Shown: positions 33,486 to 44,234 of the stretch, piece by piece
How positions within the stretch are numbered: position 1 is the first letter of the stretch
Layout of the letters: the number at the start of each line of letters is the position of its first letter
Origin: Eubacteriaceae bacterium
GTDB lineage: Bacteria > Bacillota > Clostridia > Eubacteriales > Anaerofustaceae
Assembly: GCA_009782515.1 (NCBI GenBank)
Contig: WRIY01000002.1
Span: 62,001 to 126,000 of the forward strand
Reading direction: 5' to 3'
DNA: 64,000 nt
Notes under the pieces: generated by a model
The model's input: the letters and a program-made list of their open reading frames with translations, nothing else
The model's database searches: none
Told to the model about the DNA's origin: nothing
Made by a program: the position numbers and the translations under genes

Positions 33486-33534
33486 GGCTCATAACCGGAG
33501 TGTCCGGGGTTCAAGTCCCTGAAGGCCCACCATT
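33486..33534 (+). repeat. Right attachment repeat (tRNA 3' end copy)
   Basis: Identical over 49 bp to 23476-23524, carrying the anticodon loop to CCA of the CAU tRNA without its 5' half. Confidence 0.92.
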
Positions 33535-33556
33535 TATTTGGGTATTTTGATGCACA

Positions 33557-33591
33557 AACAGGCGTTGATGGAATATAATGCCTGTTTTTTT
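33557..33591 (+). terminator. Intrinsic terminator, presumably the original tRNA terminator
   Basis: AACAGGC, a 16-base loop, GCCTGTT and seven T. Lies just outside the right repeat, where the tRNA terminator would be in the uninterrupted chromosome. Confidence 0.7.
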
Positions 33592-33630
33592 GGCAATCTT
33601 AAGCATAACTTTTTTTGCTATAGGAGTAAA

Positions 33631-33915
33631 ATGGGAATAGATATAAAGCAAGCACATTACCTGGCTGCGCTCGCGAAAATCAGCCTTAGCAGCGATGAAG
33701 CCATCAGCTCATGCGAGTATATAAACGCTGCTATTGAGCGCTGCAAAATCCTTGATTCACTGGATACCGGCACGGCTTTGCCGCTTGAGCGAGCGATCAG
33801 CGCAGTGAATATAACCAGAGCAGATGCAAGCAATGCCAATCTTGCTATAGATGACGCGCTTAGGAACGCTCCAGACAAAGAGGGAAGAAGCTTCATACTT
33901 CCAAGCGATCTGTAA
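33631..33915 (+). CDS. gatC: Aspartyl/glutamyl-tRNA amidotransferase subunit C
   Basis: 94 residues with the GatC pattern: AHYLAALAKISLS at the start, a helix with IERCKILDSLDTG, and the end RNAPDKEGRSFILPSDL. GatC stabilises the GatAB amidotransferase that makes Gln-tRNA and Asn-tRNA. The ATG has AGGAG nine bases upstream. gatA and gatB are not next to it; instead ispE follows with no gap. Confidence 0.85.
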   Translation: MGIDIKQAHYLAALAKISLSSDEAISSCEYINAAIERCKILDSLDTGTALPLERAISAVNITRADASNANLAIDDALRNAPDKEGRSFILPSDL

Positions 33916-34788
33916 ATGGATATTAAGTGCCCTGCAAAAATAAACCTTGGCCTTAGCGTTGGGGAAAAGCGCGAAGATGGTTACCATGGCATTAGCAGCA
34001 TTTTTGCTACGGCTTCGCTATTTGATACGCTTAGCATTCAAAAGAGCGGGGCTTTTTTATTTGAGGCTACAGGTGAAGCCATACCGCAAGGCGAAGCCAA
34101 TATTGTAGAGAAAGCCGCTAAAGCCCTGGAGTCGTATACAGGCACAAAGATTCTTGCATCGATCCGCTTGCACAAGGCCATCCCGATTGGCGCGGGCCTT
34201 GGCGGGGGAAGCTCAGATGCAGCATGCGCTGTTGTTGGCTTGAACAAGGAGCTTGCTCTCGGCTTAAGCTGCGAAAGCATGCTTAAAATAGCAGAAAGCC
34301 TTGGCAGCGATGTCCCTTTCCTAATAAAAGGCGGCGTCGCCTTTTGTGAAGGCAGGGGAGAAGTTATAACGCCTCTCGACGAATCTATTTTGGCAGGATA
34401 TAGCGCATTGCTTGTAATGCCGGGCATTCACATTTCAACAAAGCTGGCGTATGAGCGCATAGACGCGCTAAGGGCAGCGGGGGAGGCTGCAGAGCCCTGC
34501 GACTTTGAAAGGGCTGCTGCTTGCCTTGCGCAAGGCGATACAGAGCGCCTGCCATTTTACTTAAAAAACCATTTTGAAGAGTTTGCTTTTAGGGAGTTTG
34601 CTTCGCTAAAAGCGATTAAGAGCGAGCTTTACAGTTGCGGAGCTTTCTTTGCTTCGATGAGCGGAAGCGGCTCAACTGTATACGGGCTGTTTAAAGGAAC
34701 CGAAATAGAGCAGGCAAGCGCGCATTTTTCAGGCTCCGGCTACAGAACCCATATATGCAGCTTGCTTGGCGGCCTTAACGATATTTAG
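33916..34788 (+). CDS. ispE: 4-diphosphocytidyl-2-C-methyl-D-erythritol kinase
   Basis: 290-residue GHMP kinase of the MEP isoprenoid pathway. AKINLGLSVG at the N-terminus, the ATP loop PIGAGLGGGSSDAA (about 91-104), LGSDVPFLIKGG, and motif 3 MSGSGSTVYGLF. The ATG follows the gatC stop directly, so the two are coupled. Confidence 0.95.
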   Translation: MDIKCPAKINLGLSVGEKREDGYHGISSIFATASLFDTLSIQKSGAFLFEATGEAIPQGEANIVEKAAKALESYTGTKILASIRLHKAIPIGAGLGGGSSDAACAVVGLNKELALGLSCESMLKIAESLGSDVPFLIKGGVAFCEGRGEVITPLDESILAGYSALLVMPGIHISTKLAYERIDALRAAGEAAEPCDFERAAACLAQGDTERLPFYLKNHFEEFAFREFASLKAIKSELYSCGAFFASMSGSGSTVYGLFKGTEIEQASAHFSGSGYRTHICSLLGGLNDI

Positions 34789-35133
34789 GCCCATTTGCAG
34801 ATGGCAAAAATCTGCCCGCAAAACATGCTTTCAGAGCCAGGATACGATCTTCTTTTTTTTGTTCTATGCCTTGCCGGCATGCTTGGAATAGCAAGTTGCA
34901 TAAGCAAGACAGCTTTTATATGCCAAATAGCATGGTGGCCCGAAAAACGCCACTCGCGCAATCGGTTTAGAAAAATGTCGGCACTTTTTGCAAGGCAAAA
35001 TGCCAAAAAAGCCTGGCGATTGCGGGCTTGTGACGCCTTCAGCCAGGCTATGATCATTAGAGCAAGGCGGAATGTGCAGTTTTATGCCAAAATGCTTTAG
35101 CGGATCTCAGCTCACAATGAGCTTTGCGGGGCC
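34789..35133. other. Intergenic region between convergent ispE and ligA
   Basis: No convincing gene; the open frames on both strands lack start signals. A short hairpin GCAGAT/ATCTGC lies at 34797-34815. The minus-strand terminator is listed separately. Confidence 0.5.
35005..35048 (-). terminator. Intrinsic terminator of the rnhC-ligA transcript
   Basis: On the minus strand GCCTGGC, a 24-base loop, GCCAGGC and six T, about 85 bp past the ligA stop. Confidence 0.6.
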
Positions 35134-37560
<2,427 letters not shown>

Positions 37561-38436
37561 TTATTGGGAAATTGCTTTGCTTATGTTGCTAAAATTCACC
37601 TTGGCGCACATGTACAGGCCTTCATAGCCTCTTTCCTCATAGATGCGCTTTGCAGCTTCATCTGCCTGTTTGCCTGCGCCCAGAGGAATTCTAAGCCCGA
37701 ATTCCTCTGAGATGCGATCGATGCTTCTTAGGAATTCGCATCTGGCGAGTATGCTTGCAGCTGCAACAGCAATGTTTTTTTCAGCTTTTGGAAACTCGCT
37801 TATGTTTGCGCCTGCACTCTTTATGTATGGCACTACCCGGTTTGACGGCGAAAATTTGTCTACTAATACTGTTTCGCAGCCAGTGCTGGCTATCAGCCCG
37901 TCAATTGCCCGGGCATGTAGCTTTCCGAGCAGTATCGACATATTCGGCTCTGCCTTATAGCTTGCGTTATATCTTGCCGGCTCCAGTATTGCGGCTTCTG
38001 TCTCGCATAAGCTTTTTATTCTCTGCTCAAAGCCCAGCATCGCTTTGTCAGTAAGCAGCTTTGAGTCTTTAATCCCCATCTTGCTTAGGGCGCTGTACTC
38101 TTTTTGGCCGCAATAACAGGATGCCACGCATAAAGCCCCAAAGAGATCGCCCTTCCCTGATTCGTCGCTTCCTATCAGCGGCGGCTGGACATAGGCTATG
38201 TTAAGCACAGGCTCAAATTGCATCAGCTCTCTTGCCAGGCTTGCGCTTAGGGATGAGTAAACGATTTCTGCGCCTCCATCCCTGGTTTCAACAGGCACAT
38301 TCTGCCCGCAAATTTCCAGCTGCGCGCCTTGATCGCTTATCTGTTTGCAAGCAGCCTGTATGCCCTTTGCCTTTAGAAATGCAGTTAGCTGGCTTATGTA
38401 AGAGTCTAGCGCGATTGCGCTCTCGTTCGTTTGCAT
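37561..38436 (-). CDS. rnhC: Ribonuclease HIII
   Basis: 291 residues. An N-terminal TBP-like substrate-binding domain (1-~80) is followed by the RNase H fold with GSDESGKGDLFGAL, the diagnostic RNase HIII motif, and later IKDSKLL, VDKF and KAEKNIAVAAASI with the remaining acidic residues. Removes RNA from RNA:DNA hybrids. Eighteen bases separate it from ligA, with which it forms an operon. Confidence 0.93.
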   Translation of the reverse strand: MQTNESAIALDSYISQLTAFLKAKGIQAACKQISDQGAQLEICGQNVPVETRDGGAEIVYSSLSASLARELMQFEPVLNIAYVQPPLIGSDESGKGDLFGALCVASCYCGQKEYSALSKMGIKDSKLLTDKAMLGFEQRIKSLCETEAAILEPARYNASYKAEPNMSILLGKLHARAIDGLIASTGCETVLVDKFSPSNRVVPYIKSAGANISEFPKAEKNIAVAAASILARCEFLRSIDRISEEFGLRIPLGAGKQADEAAKRIYEERGYEGLYMCAKVNFSNISKAISQ

Positions 38437-38682
38437 ATAGCCATTATACTTGAGCTTTGCTAAGTAGCAGCAGCAATAAAGCTGCTATAATGGCTTTTGC
38501 TGCGCCTGTCCGGCGGGGCGCAAAAGAAGCCTGATGATTTTATGCAGGCAACTGATGCGGTTTTGGCATATAATAATAATTTATTGCTGCTTAACTGATA
38601 TGCAAACGCCAATATTTGGGCATATTATAAAATGAACCGTTTCACATATAGGGCCTATATTGCTTTTATAATGCGATATTTA

Positions 38683-38711
38683 TTTACAAATAGACGTTTT
38701 TATGCTATAAT
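38683..38711 (+). promoter_or_regulatory. Promoter of the rimP-nusA-infB operon
   Basis: TTTACA, 17-bp spacer, TATAAT. The predicted start is at about 38717, directly before the rimP leader hairpin. The stretch 38437-38682 shows no gene. Confidence 0.75.
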
Positions 38712-38718
38712 CAAAGCA

Positions 38719-38742
38719 AATGAGTGGGTCAGCCCGCTCATT
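38719..38742 (+). promoter_or_regulatory. rimP leader hairpin
   Basis: AATGAGTGGG-TCAG-CCCGCTCATT, a ten-pair stem with one G-U, at the very 5' end of the predicted transcript. A GAGTGGG/CCC-CTC hairpin at this place is typical of the rimP leader RNA of Firmicutes. May take part in autoregulation of the operon. Confidence 0.65.
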
Positions 38743-38766
38743 ATTTATGGGGAGAAGGTTACAGGA

Positions 38767-39240
38767 ATGGCCTCAAATTTTTTAAGCCGCATGGCCGAAG
38801 CAGCTTTGCCTATTATTGAATCATGCGATTGCGAGCTTGTTGACGCAGAGTTCAAAAAAGAAGGCGGGCAAAGCATTCTCAGGTTTTACTGCGAGCGCAA
38901 AGAGGGTTCGATAACACTGGATGACTGCGTTGAAATCAGCACGCTGCTTTCCGATAAGTTTGATGAAATAGACAGCGGGCAAGGCAGCAGCTATGTTTTG
39001 GAAGTCTCTAGCCCGGGTGTCGAGAGGCCTTTAAAAAAGCCTGCTGACTATATAAAGTTTACCGGCAGGGAAATAGATGTTTCGTTATACGAAGCAGTGA
39101 TGGGCAAGAAAAAATTCAGCTGCATTCTAGCGGGCTATGATGAACAGGCACAAGAGCTGGCCCTGGGCATTGGAGATGTTCAAGCTAAAATAAAACTTTC
39201 CAATGTAGCGAAAATAAACTTGCACTTTAGTTTTGAATAG
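38767..39240 (+). CDS. rimP: Ribosome maturation factor RimP
   Basis: 157 residues. ELVDAEFKKEGGQSILRFYCE, LSDKFDEID and VLEVSSPGVERPL are the family motifs. Needed for 30S assembly. The ATG at 38767 has GGGGAGAAGG upstream; the frame extends further 5' across the leader but that part is not protein-like. Confidence 0.93.
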   Translation: MASNFLSRMAEAALPIIESCDCELVDAEFKKEGGQSILRFYCERKEGSITLDDCVEISTLLSDKFDEIDSGQGSSYVLEVSSPGVERPLKKPADYIKFTGREIDVSLYEAVMGKKKFSCILAGYDEQAQELALGIGDVQAKIKLSNVAKINLHFSFE

Positions 39241-39248
39241 GGGGCGAT

Positions 39249-40487
39249 ATGGCAAGAAGAAAGTCAGAAGACACGTCCTTAAAAGATTTTTTGGATGCCC
39301 TTGATGAGATACAGCGCACAAAAGGAATTGACAAAGAGGAAATACTGCTGGCTGTAGAAGAGTCTTTGCTTAAGGCGTACGAGAAAAACGCTGATGCAGG
39401 CATAAACGCCCGCATTGAAATAGACAGGCAAACAGGAGTTATAAAGGTGTTTGCCCAAAAGCCCGTTGTTGAAGCGATAATCGAAGGCGAAGCCGGAATA
39501 ACCTTGGAAGAAGCCCAAAAAATAGACGAAAGCCACCAGATAGGCGATCTGGTCGAAGAGGAGCTGAATCCAAAGGGGTTTGGCAGGGTTGCTGCCCAGA
39601 ATGCCAAGCAGCTTGTGCTCCAGAGGATTCGAAACGCAGAGCGTGAGCTTGTTTTCGACACCTTTGCGAAAAAAGTTGATGAGCTTGTTACCGGAGTCAT
39701 AACAAAGATTGAAAAAAACGATGTCTTTGTTGATTTAGGCAAAACAGAAGGCGTTATGGACTACCAAAACCAAATTCATTCCGAACAGTACTTCCAGGGA
39801 ATGAGAATAAAGGTTTATGTGCTCAATGTTGAGCGCACAAAAAAAGACCCTGTAATAATGCTCTCGCGCTCAACGCCAATGCTGGTTAAGCGCCTGTTTG
39901 AGCTTGAAATCCCTGAAATATATGACGGAAGCGTTGAAATAGTCTCTATAGCCCGTGAGGCCGGAAGCCGCACAAAGCTTTCGGTTAAGGCGAAGTCGCC
40001 GGAAATTGATGCGATAGGCACTTGCGTTGGCTATAAAGGCACAAGGATTATGAACATACTGCAGGAACTTGGCAGTGAGAACATAGATGTTGTCGAATAC
40101 AGCCCGGAACCGGTTGTTTATATAAAAAACGCGCTGAACCCGGCGGAGATATCCCAAGTGAGCATTGACGAGGGCACCCGGGCAGCAGTTGTCGTAGTTG
40201 ACGAAAGCCAGCTTTCGCTTGCTATAGGCAAAGACGGCCAGAATGTAAGGCTTGCTGCGAAGCTCACAGGGTTCAAAATAGATATAAAAAGCCATGAACA
40301 GTACAGGCAGGCGCTGCTTGCCAAAGCTGTTGAGGATCCAGCGGCGTTTCTGAACGAAGCTGGAAACGATAGCACTGAAATAATCGAAATAGAAGAAGAA
40401 AGCGATGCTGAATTTGTAGATGAATTTATGGAATATGTTGTAGATAGCGATGATGGCAATTTGGGAGGCCCAGAAAGTGGGTATTGA
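39249..40487 (+). CDS. nusA: Transcription termination/antitermination factor NusA
   Basis: 412 residues. N-terminal RNAP-binding domain, S1 domain (about 135-200, VTGVITKIEKNDVFVDLG), then two KH domains (VKAKSPEIDAIGTCVG; LSLAIGKDGQNVRLAAKLTG). A short acidic tail follows, without the extra C-terminal repeats of E. coli. Binds RNA polymerase and modulates pausing and termination. Confidence 0.96.
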   Translation: MARRKSEDTSLKDFLDALDEIQRTKGIDKEEILLAVEESLLKAYEKNADAGINARIEIDRQTGVIKVFAQKPVVEAIIEGEAGITLEEAQKIDESHQIGDLVEEELNPKGFGRVAAQNAKQLVLQRIRNAERELVFDTFAKKVDELVTGVITKIEKNDVFVDLGKTEGVMDYQNQIHSEQYFQGMRIKVYVLNVERTKKDPVIMLSRSTPMLVKRLFELEIPEIYDGSVEIVSIAREAGSRTKLSVKAKSPEIDAIGTCVGYKGTRIMNILQELGSENIDVVEYSPEPVVYIKNALNPAEISQVSIDEGTRAAVVVVDESQLSLAIGKDGQNVRLAAKLTGFKIDIKSHEQYRQALLAKAVEDPAAFLNEAGNDSTEIIEIEEESDAEFVDEFMEYVVDSDDGNLGGPESGY

Positions 40488-40495
40488 GGCTGCTT

Positions 40496-40789
40496 ATGAA
40501 AAAAACACCAATGAGGACATGCATAATATGCAGAAATAAAACAGATAAAAGAAGCCTGAACCGAATCGTTAGAACGCCAGAGGGCGAAGTGCTCTTTGAC
40601 GCCACCGGCAAAAAAAACGGAAGAGGCTCGTATGTCTGCTCAAATGCCGATTGCCTGGAGCTTGTAAAACACAAGAAAAAGATCGCCTCTGCGCTTCAAT
40701 GCGAAGCGCCTGAAAGTGATCTTATTACTATAATGCATGATATAAATGAATATTTGTCCACAAAAAGCAGTAGGGAGGGACAAAAATAA
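40496..40789 (+). CDS. rnpM: RNase P modulator RnpM (YlxR)
   Basis: 97 residues. MRTCIICRNKTDKRSLNRIV is the YlxR signature, and GRGSYVCSNADCLELVKHKK follows. RNA-binding protein that modulates RNase P. GAGG eight bases before the ATG overlaps the nusA stop; its own stop overlaps the infB start codon by one base. Confidence 0.9.
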   Translation: MKKTPMRTCIICRNKTDKRSLNRIVRTPEGEVLFDATGKKNGRGSYVCSNADCLELVKHKKKIASALQCEAPESDLITIMHDINEYLSTKSSREGQK

Positions 40790-43692
40790 TGTCAAAGAAA
40801 GTATACGAGCTTGCTAAGGAATTTGGCCTGCAAAGCAAAGATTTTGCAACCATGCTTCAGGAAGTAAACATACCGATAAAAAACCATATGAGCGTGGTAA
40901 CTGAGCAGCAAGAAAAATATTTCCGCAATAACTTTGCAGTTAGCGAAGGCAAAGTGGTGCCTATATCAGAAGCAAAACCGGAGACTTCAAGCCAGCCGGC
41001 AAACTCACAGGAAAACAGCGCCCAGCCAGCCCAGCAAAGGCCTCGCCAGCAAAGGCAGCCAAGGCAGGAAAGCCAGCCGAGGCAGGAAAGCCAGCCTAGG
41101 CAGGACAGCCAGCCAAGGCAGCAAAACCAGCCAAGGCAGCAAAGCCAGCAAGGCAGCCAGAGCCAGCAAGGCAGCCAGAGCCAGCAAGGCAGCCAGAGCC
41201 AGCAAGGCAGCCAGAGCCAGCCTCAGCGTGCACAAAGCCAGGGCTCAAGGGGCCAAGATGCCCAACGAAGCCAGCAGCCCACCCGCAATAGCCAAAATCG
41301 CGATGGCCAGCAAAGAAACAGGCAGAGCGGCCAAAACCAGCAAAACCAGCAAAACCGAAATTACCAAAACCGTGACGGCCAAAACCGAAACAGCCAGCAG
41401 GGAAGCCAAAGCCAGAACCAGAACCGGTCTTACCAGCAGAGCGGGCAGAACAGAAACAGCCAGCAGGGCGGCCAAAGCCAAAACCGGCCTTACCAGCAAA
41501 GCGGGCAGAACAGAAACAGCCAGCAGGGCGGCCAAAACCAGAACCGGCCTTACCAGCAAAGCGGGCAGAACAGAAACAGCCAGCAAGGCGGCCAAAACCA
41601 GAACCGGCCCTACCAGCAAAGCGGGCAGAACAGAAACAGCCAGCAGGGCGGCCAACAGGGCCAAAACACAAGGCCGGCAGCTTCCGGCCAGAGAAGGCCA
41701 GCTGCGAATTCCGGCACAGCTACAACAGTTGAAAAGCCAAAAACCAATACAAACACTACAAAGAAAGAAAGCAAGCAAAAGAACGAGCAGCGCACAAAAG
41801 CCAAAGACAATTTCTACAATGACAACACAGCCAAGCGCTCAGTTGACAACACTAAAAAAACAAGGGGCTCAAAGAGCAGCTATAAAAAGAAAAAGCTTGG
41901 TGCAAGAGAAGACCGCATGAATTCCGGCGTTGACGGAGTTGTTGTTCTTCCTGACAGCCTTACAGTCTCAGAGCTTTCAGAGAAAATCAACATACTTCCC
42001 TCTGAAATCCTCAAGATACTGTTCTCATACGGTAAAATGCTGAGCATTAACCAGACAATAGACTTTGATGATGCCCAAATAGTCTGTGAAGAGCTGGGCA
42101 TTGATGTTGCGCTTGAAGAAGAGGCTGACATCATTGAGGAAATGCTCGAGAAGCATTTCTCAGATCCTGAGAAGCTTGCAAAGCGCTATCCGATAATAAC
42201 TGTTATGGGCCACGTTGACCATGGCAAAACTTCACTGCTTGACACTATCAGAAAGACTAATGTCTCCGAGGCAGAGTCCGGCGGCATTACCCAGCATATC
42301 GGCGCCTACACTATTTCGGTAAACGGCGAGAAAATAACGTTTATTGACACTCCGGGGCATGAAGCATTCACTGCGATGAGATCCCGCGGCGCCTCTGTAA
42401 CTGATATCGCTGTGCTGGTAATCGCTGCTGACGACGGTGTTAAGCCGCAAACGATAGAAGCAATCAACCATGCCAAAGCGGCAGAGGTTCAAATGATTGT
42501 TGCAATAAACAAGATAGATAGATCCGAAGCTGACGTTGACAGAGTTAAGCAGGAATTAACTGAATTTGGCATAGTCCCTGAGGAATGGGGCGGCGATACT
42601 ATATGCGTGCCGCTTTCAGCAAAGACAGGGGAGGGCATTGACAGCCTTCTTGAAAACATACTGCTTGTAGCTGAAATTGAGGATCTAAAAGCCAATCCGG
42701 ACGAAAACGCTGTAGGCACAGTCATAGAAGCCCGGGTAGACAGGCAGCGCGGCGTAGTAGCCTCCCTGATAATCAAGTCAGGCACCTTGCGCGATTCAGA
42801 CTATATCGTTGCAGGCACGAACATTTGCAAAGTTCGCTTGATGTCTGATGATATGGGCAAAAAGGTCAGCGAAGCAGTGCCATCGCAGGCAGTGGAGGTA
42901 CTGGGGTTTGATGAAGTGCCTGATGCAGGCGAAAAGTTCTTTGTTGCTGAAAGCGAAAAAGAGGCAAAAGCAGTTTCTGACAAGCGAAAAGACAGAATAC
43001 GCCTGCTAACGCCTAAGACCAAAGCGCAGAAATCCTTTGACGAGCTGTTTGCAGAGCTGGACAAAGCCAGCTCAACCAAGCTTGTTGAAGTAGTATTAAA
43101 GGCTGACGTTTCAGGCTCTCTTGAAGCTATTAAAGGCTCGCTTGAAAAGCTCAATGACAACCCAAACCATATTGAAACGAGCATTATCCATAGCGGCGTT
43201 GGCGAAGTGTCAGAATCTGACGTAAGCCTGGCAGCAGCTTCAAATGCCCTTTTGATAGCCTTTAATGCCAAGGCTGATATAAACGCGCAGGCATTGGCCC
43301 AAAAGGAAAATATTGAAATACACTCTTATGATGTCATATATGCGCTGATTGACGACATACAAAGGGCTATGAACGGCCTGAGGGATCCTGAGTATGCCGA
43401 AGTCCCGACAGCAGAAGCAGAAGTCAGGCAGATCTTCAAAGTCCCTAATACCGGCAATATAGCCGGCTGCTATGTAGTTAGCGGAACTATCCACAGGCGA
43501 GACAAAGCCAGGGTCGTTAGGGGAGGCAAAGTATTGCATGACGGTGATGTTTCATCACTGAAGAGATTCAAAGACGATGTCAGGGAAGTAGCGTTCGGCT
43601 ATGAATGCGGCGTCGGGATTATGCAGTTTAATGATTTTTTAGAAGGTGACAAGCTAGAATTCTACACTCATGAGAAGATCGAATTCTCATAG
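40789..43692 (+). CDS. infB: Translation initiation factor IF-2 with Q/N/S/R-rich N-terminal extension
   Basis: 967 residues. IF2_N at 1-50, a low-complexity segment at about 60-365 dominated by Gln, Asn, Ser, Arg and Gly, a second IF2_N module (about 385-435), then the GTPase domain ([12 protein letters not shown] at ~474, [13 protein letters not shown]) and domains II-IV. Brings initiator tRNA to the 30S subunit. The low-complexity part is built from repeats and is prion-like in composition. Intact frame. Confidence 0.96.
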   Translation: MSKKVYELAKEFGLQSKDFATMLQEVNIPIKNHMSVVTEQQEKYFRNNFAVSEGKVVPISEAKPETSSQPANSQENSAQPAQQRPRQQRQPRQESQPRQESQPRQDSQPRQQNQPRQQSQQGSQSQQGSQSQQGSQSQQGSQSQPQRAQSQGSRGQDAQRSQQPTRNSQNRDGQQRNRQSGQNQQNQQNRNYQNRDGQNRNSQQGSQSQNQNRSYQQSGQNRNSQQGGQSQNRPYQQSGQNRNSQQGGQNQNRPYQQSGQNRNSQQGGQNQNRPYQQSGQNRNSQQGGQQGQNTRPAASGQRRPAANSGTATTVEKPKTNTNTTKKESKQKNEQRTKAKDNFYNDNTAKRSVDNTKKTRGSKSSYKKKKLGAREDRMNSGVDGVVVLPDSLTVSELSEKINILPSEILKILFSYGKMLSINQTIDFDDAQIVCEELGIDVALEEEADIIEEMLEKHFSDPEKLAKRYPIITVMGHVDHGKTSLLDTIRKTNVSEAESGGITQHIGAYTISVNGEKITFIDTPGHEAFTAMRSRGASVTDIAVLVIAADDGVKPQTIEAINHAKAAEVQMIVAINKIDRSEADVDRVKQELTEFGIVPEEWGGDTICVPLSAKTGEGIDSLLENILLVAEIEDLKANPDENAVGTVIEARVDRQRGVVASLIIKSGTLRDSDYIVAGTNICKVRLMSDDMGKKVSEAVPSQAVEVLGFDEVPDAGEKFFVAESEKEAKAVSDKRKDRIRLLTPKTKAQKSFDELFAELDKASSTKLVEVVLKADVSGSLEAIKGSLEKLNDNPNHIETSIIHSGVGEVSESDVSLAAASNALLIAFNAKADINAQALAQKENIEIHSYDVIYALIDDIQRAMNGLRDPEYAEVPTAEAEVRQIFKVPNTGNIAGCYVVSGTIHRRDKARVVRGGKVLHDGDVSSLKRFKDDVREVAFGYECGVGIMQFNDFLEGDKLEFYTHEKIEFS
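41401..41655 (+). repeat. 60-bp tandem repeat inside infB
   Basis: Four and a fraction copies of a 60-bp unit encoding a 20-residue period ([17 protein letters not shown]). The first copy is more diverged. A separate 18-bp repeat (GSQSQQ) occupies about 41145-41222. Confidence 0.9.
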
Positions 43693-43706
43693 ATCTAGCG
43701 GTGCTT

Positions 43707-44072
43707 ATGGCATATAAAATAGATCGCGCAAATGAAATAATAAAAAATGAAATATCATCGCTTATTTCAAGGATGAAGGACCCTCGCTTAAGCGAGTATG
43801 TGATTTCAATCGTACGCGTCAAGACGACTCCTGACATGAAATACGCGAAAGTTCTAGTCAGCATCATGGCAGACGAAAGCAAGCAGCAAGAGGCCCTGGG
43901 CATTCTTGTGAATGCCAGAGGCTATATCAGAAAGGGCCTTTCGTCTGTTCTGACAACAAAGTTCACTCCTGAAATAATTTTCGAGCTCGATGACAGCATT
44001 AATTATGCTATGCATATCGATGAAGTGCTTAGAAAAATCAATGAGCAGCCTGAATCTGATTCAGGCGAATGA
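43707..44072 (+). CDS. rbfA: Ribosome-binding factor A
   Basis: 121 residues. RANEIIKNEISSLISRMKDPRL at the N-terminus is the family start, with KYAKVLVSIM and YIRKGLSSVLTTKFTPEIIFELDDS later. Matures the 30S subunit. The Shine-Dalgarno is weak; the ATG at 43707 is chosen by homology. Confidence 0.93.
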   Translation: MAYKIDRANEIIKNEISSLISRMKDPRLSEYVISIVRVKTTPDMKYAKVLVSIMADESKQQEALGILVNARGYIRKGLSSVLTTKFTPEIIFELDDSINYAMHIDEVLRKINEQPESDSGE

Positions 44073-44234
44073 ATGCAAACACGCAGCCGGCCCAAGGCCC
44101 AGCGAAATGTGCCGGCTGATGCCCTAAGCAGCAATACTTTCATAGAAGGCATAATACAGCTAGCAAAATTCAACACAGAAACGAGGGCGGCAACAGCGCA
44201 CCCGCCAAGGCGAATTGATGGAAGCAATAAATAA
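44073..44234 (+). CDS. Possible small ORF between rbfA and nrnA
   Basis: 53 codons. The ATG directly abuts the rbfA stop and the ORF overlaps the nrnA start by 17 bp. The product is basic with some Ala/Ile (FIEGIIQLAKF). Unrecognised. Without it the operon would have an unusual 145-bp gap. Confidence 0.35.
   Translation: MQTRSRPKAQRNVPADALSSNTFIEGIIQLAKFNTETRAATAHPPRRIDGSNK

Larger units (their letters stand above)
23476..33534. mobile_element. Integrative element in a tRNA gene, phage-satellite (PICI)-like, decaying
   Basis: About 10.0 kb bounded by a 49-bp perfect repeat of the tRNA 3' end. The right arm has a tyrosine integrase and a plus-strand XRE regulator. A divergent minus-strand block has two further XRE proteins, an AlpA/Xis-like HTH protein, small proteins, a double-LacI protein, recT, an iteron array, a replication protein and a DnaC-like loader. 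No capsid, portal, tail, terminase, lysis or conjugation genes were found. In PICIs the integrase and repressor face away from an alpA-rep block, as here. At least five genes are broken, so the copy is probably immobile without help. Confidence 0.8.

Noticed and set aside
34795-35100. Plus-strand ORF after ispE
   Set aside because: Cysteine- and basic-residue-rich random-looking product; it crosses the minus-strand terminator of ligA and lacks a start signal.
40934-41920. Long alternative-frame ORF within infB
   Set aside because: It arises from the repeat composition of the Q/N/S/R-rich segment; the infB frame is the one with domains.
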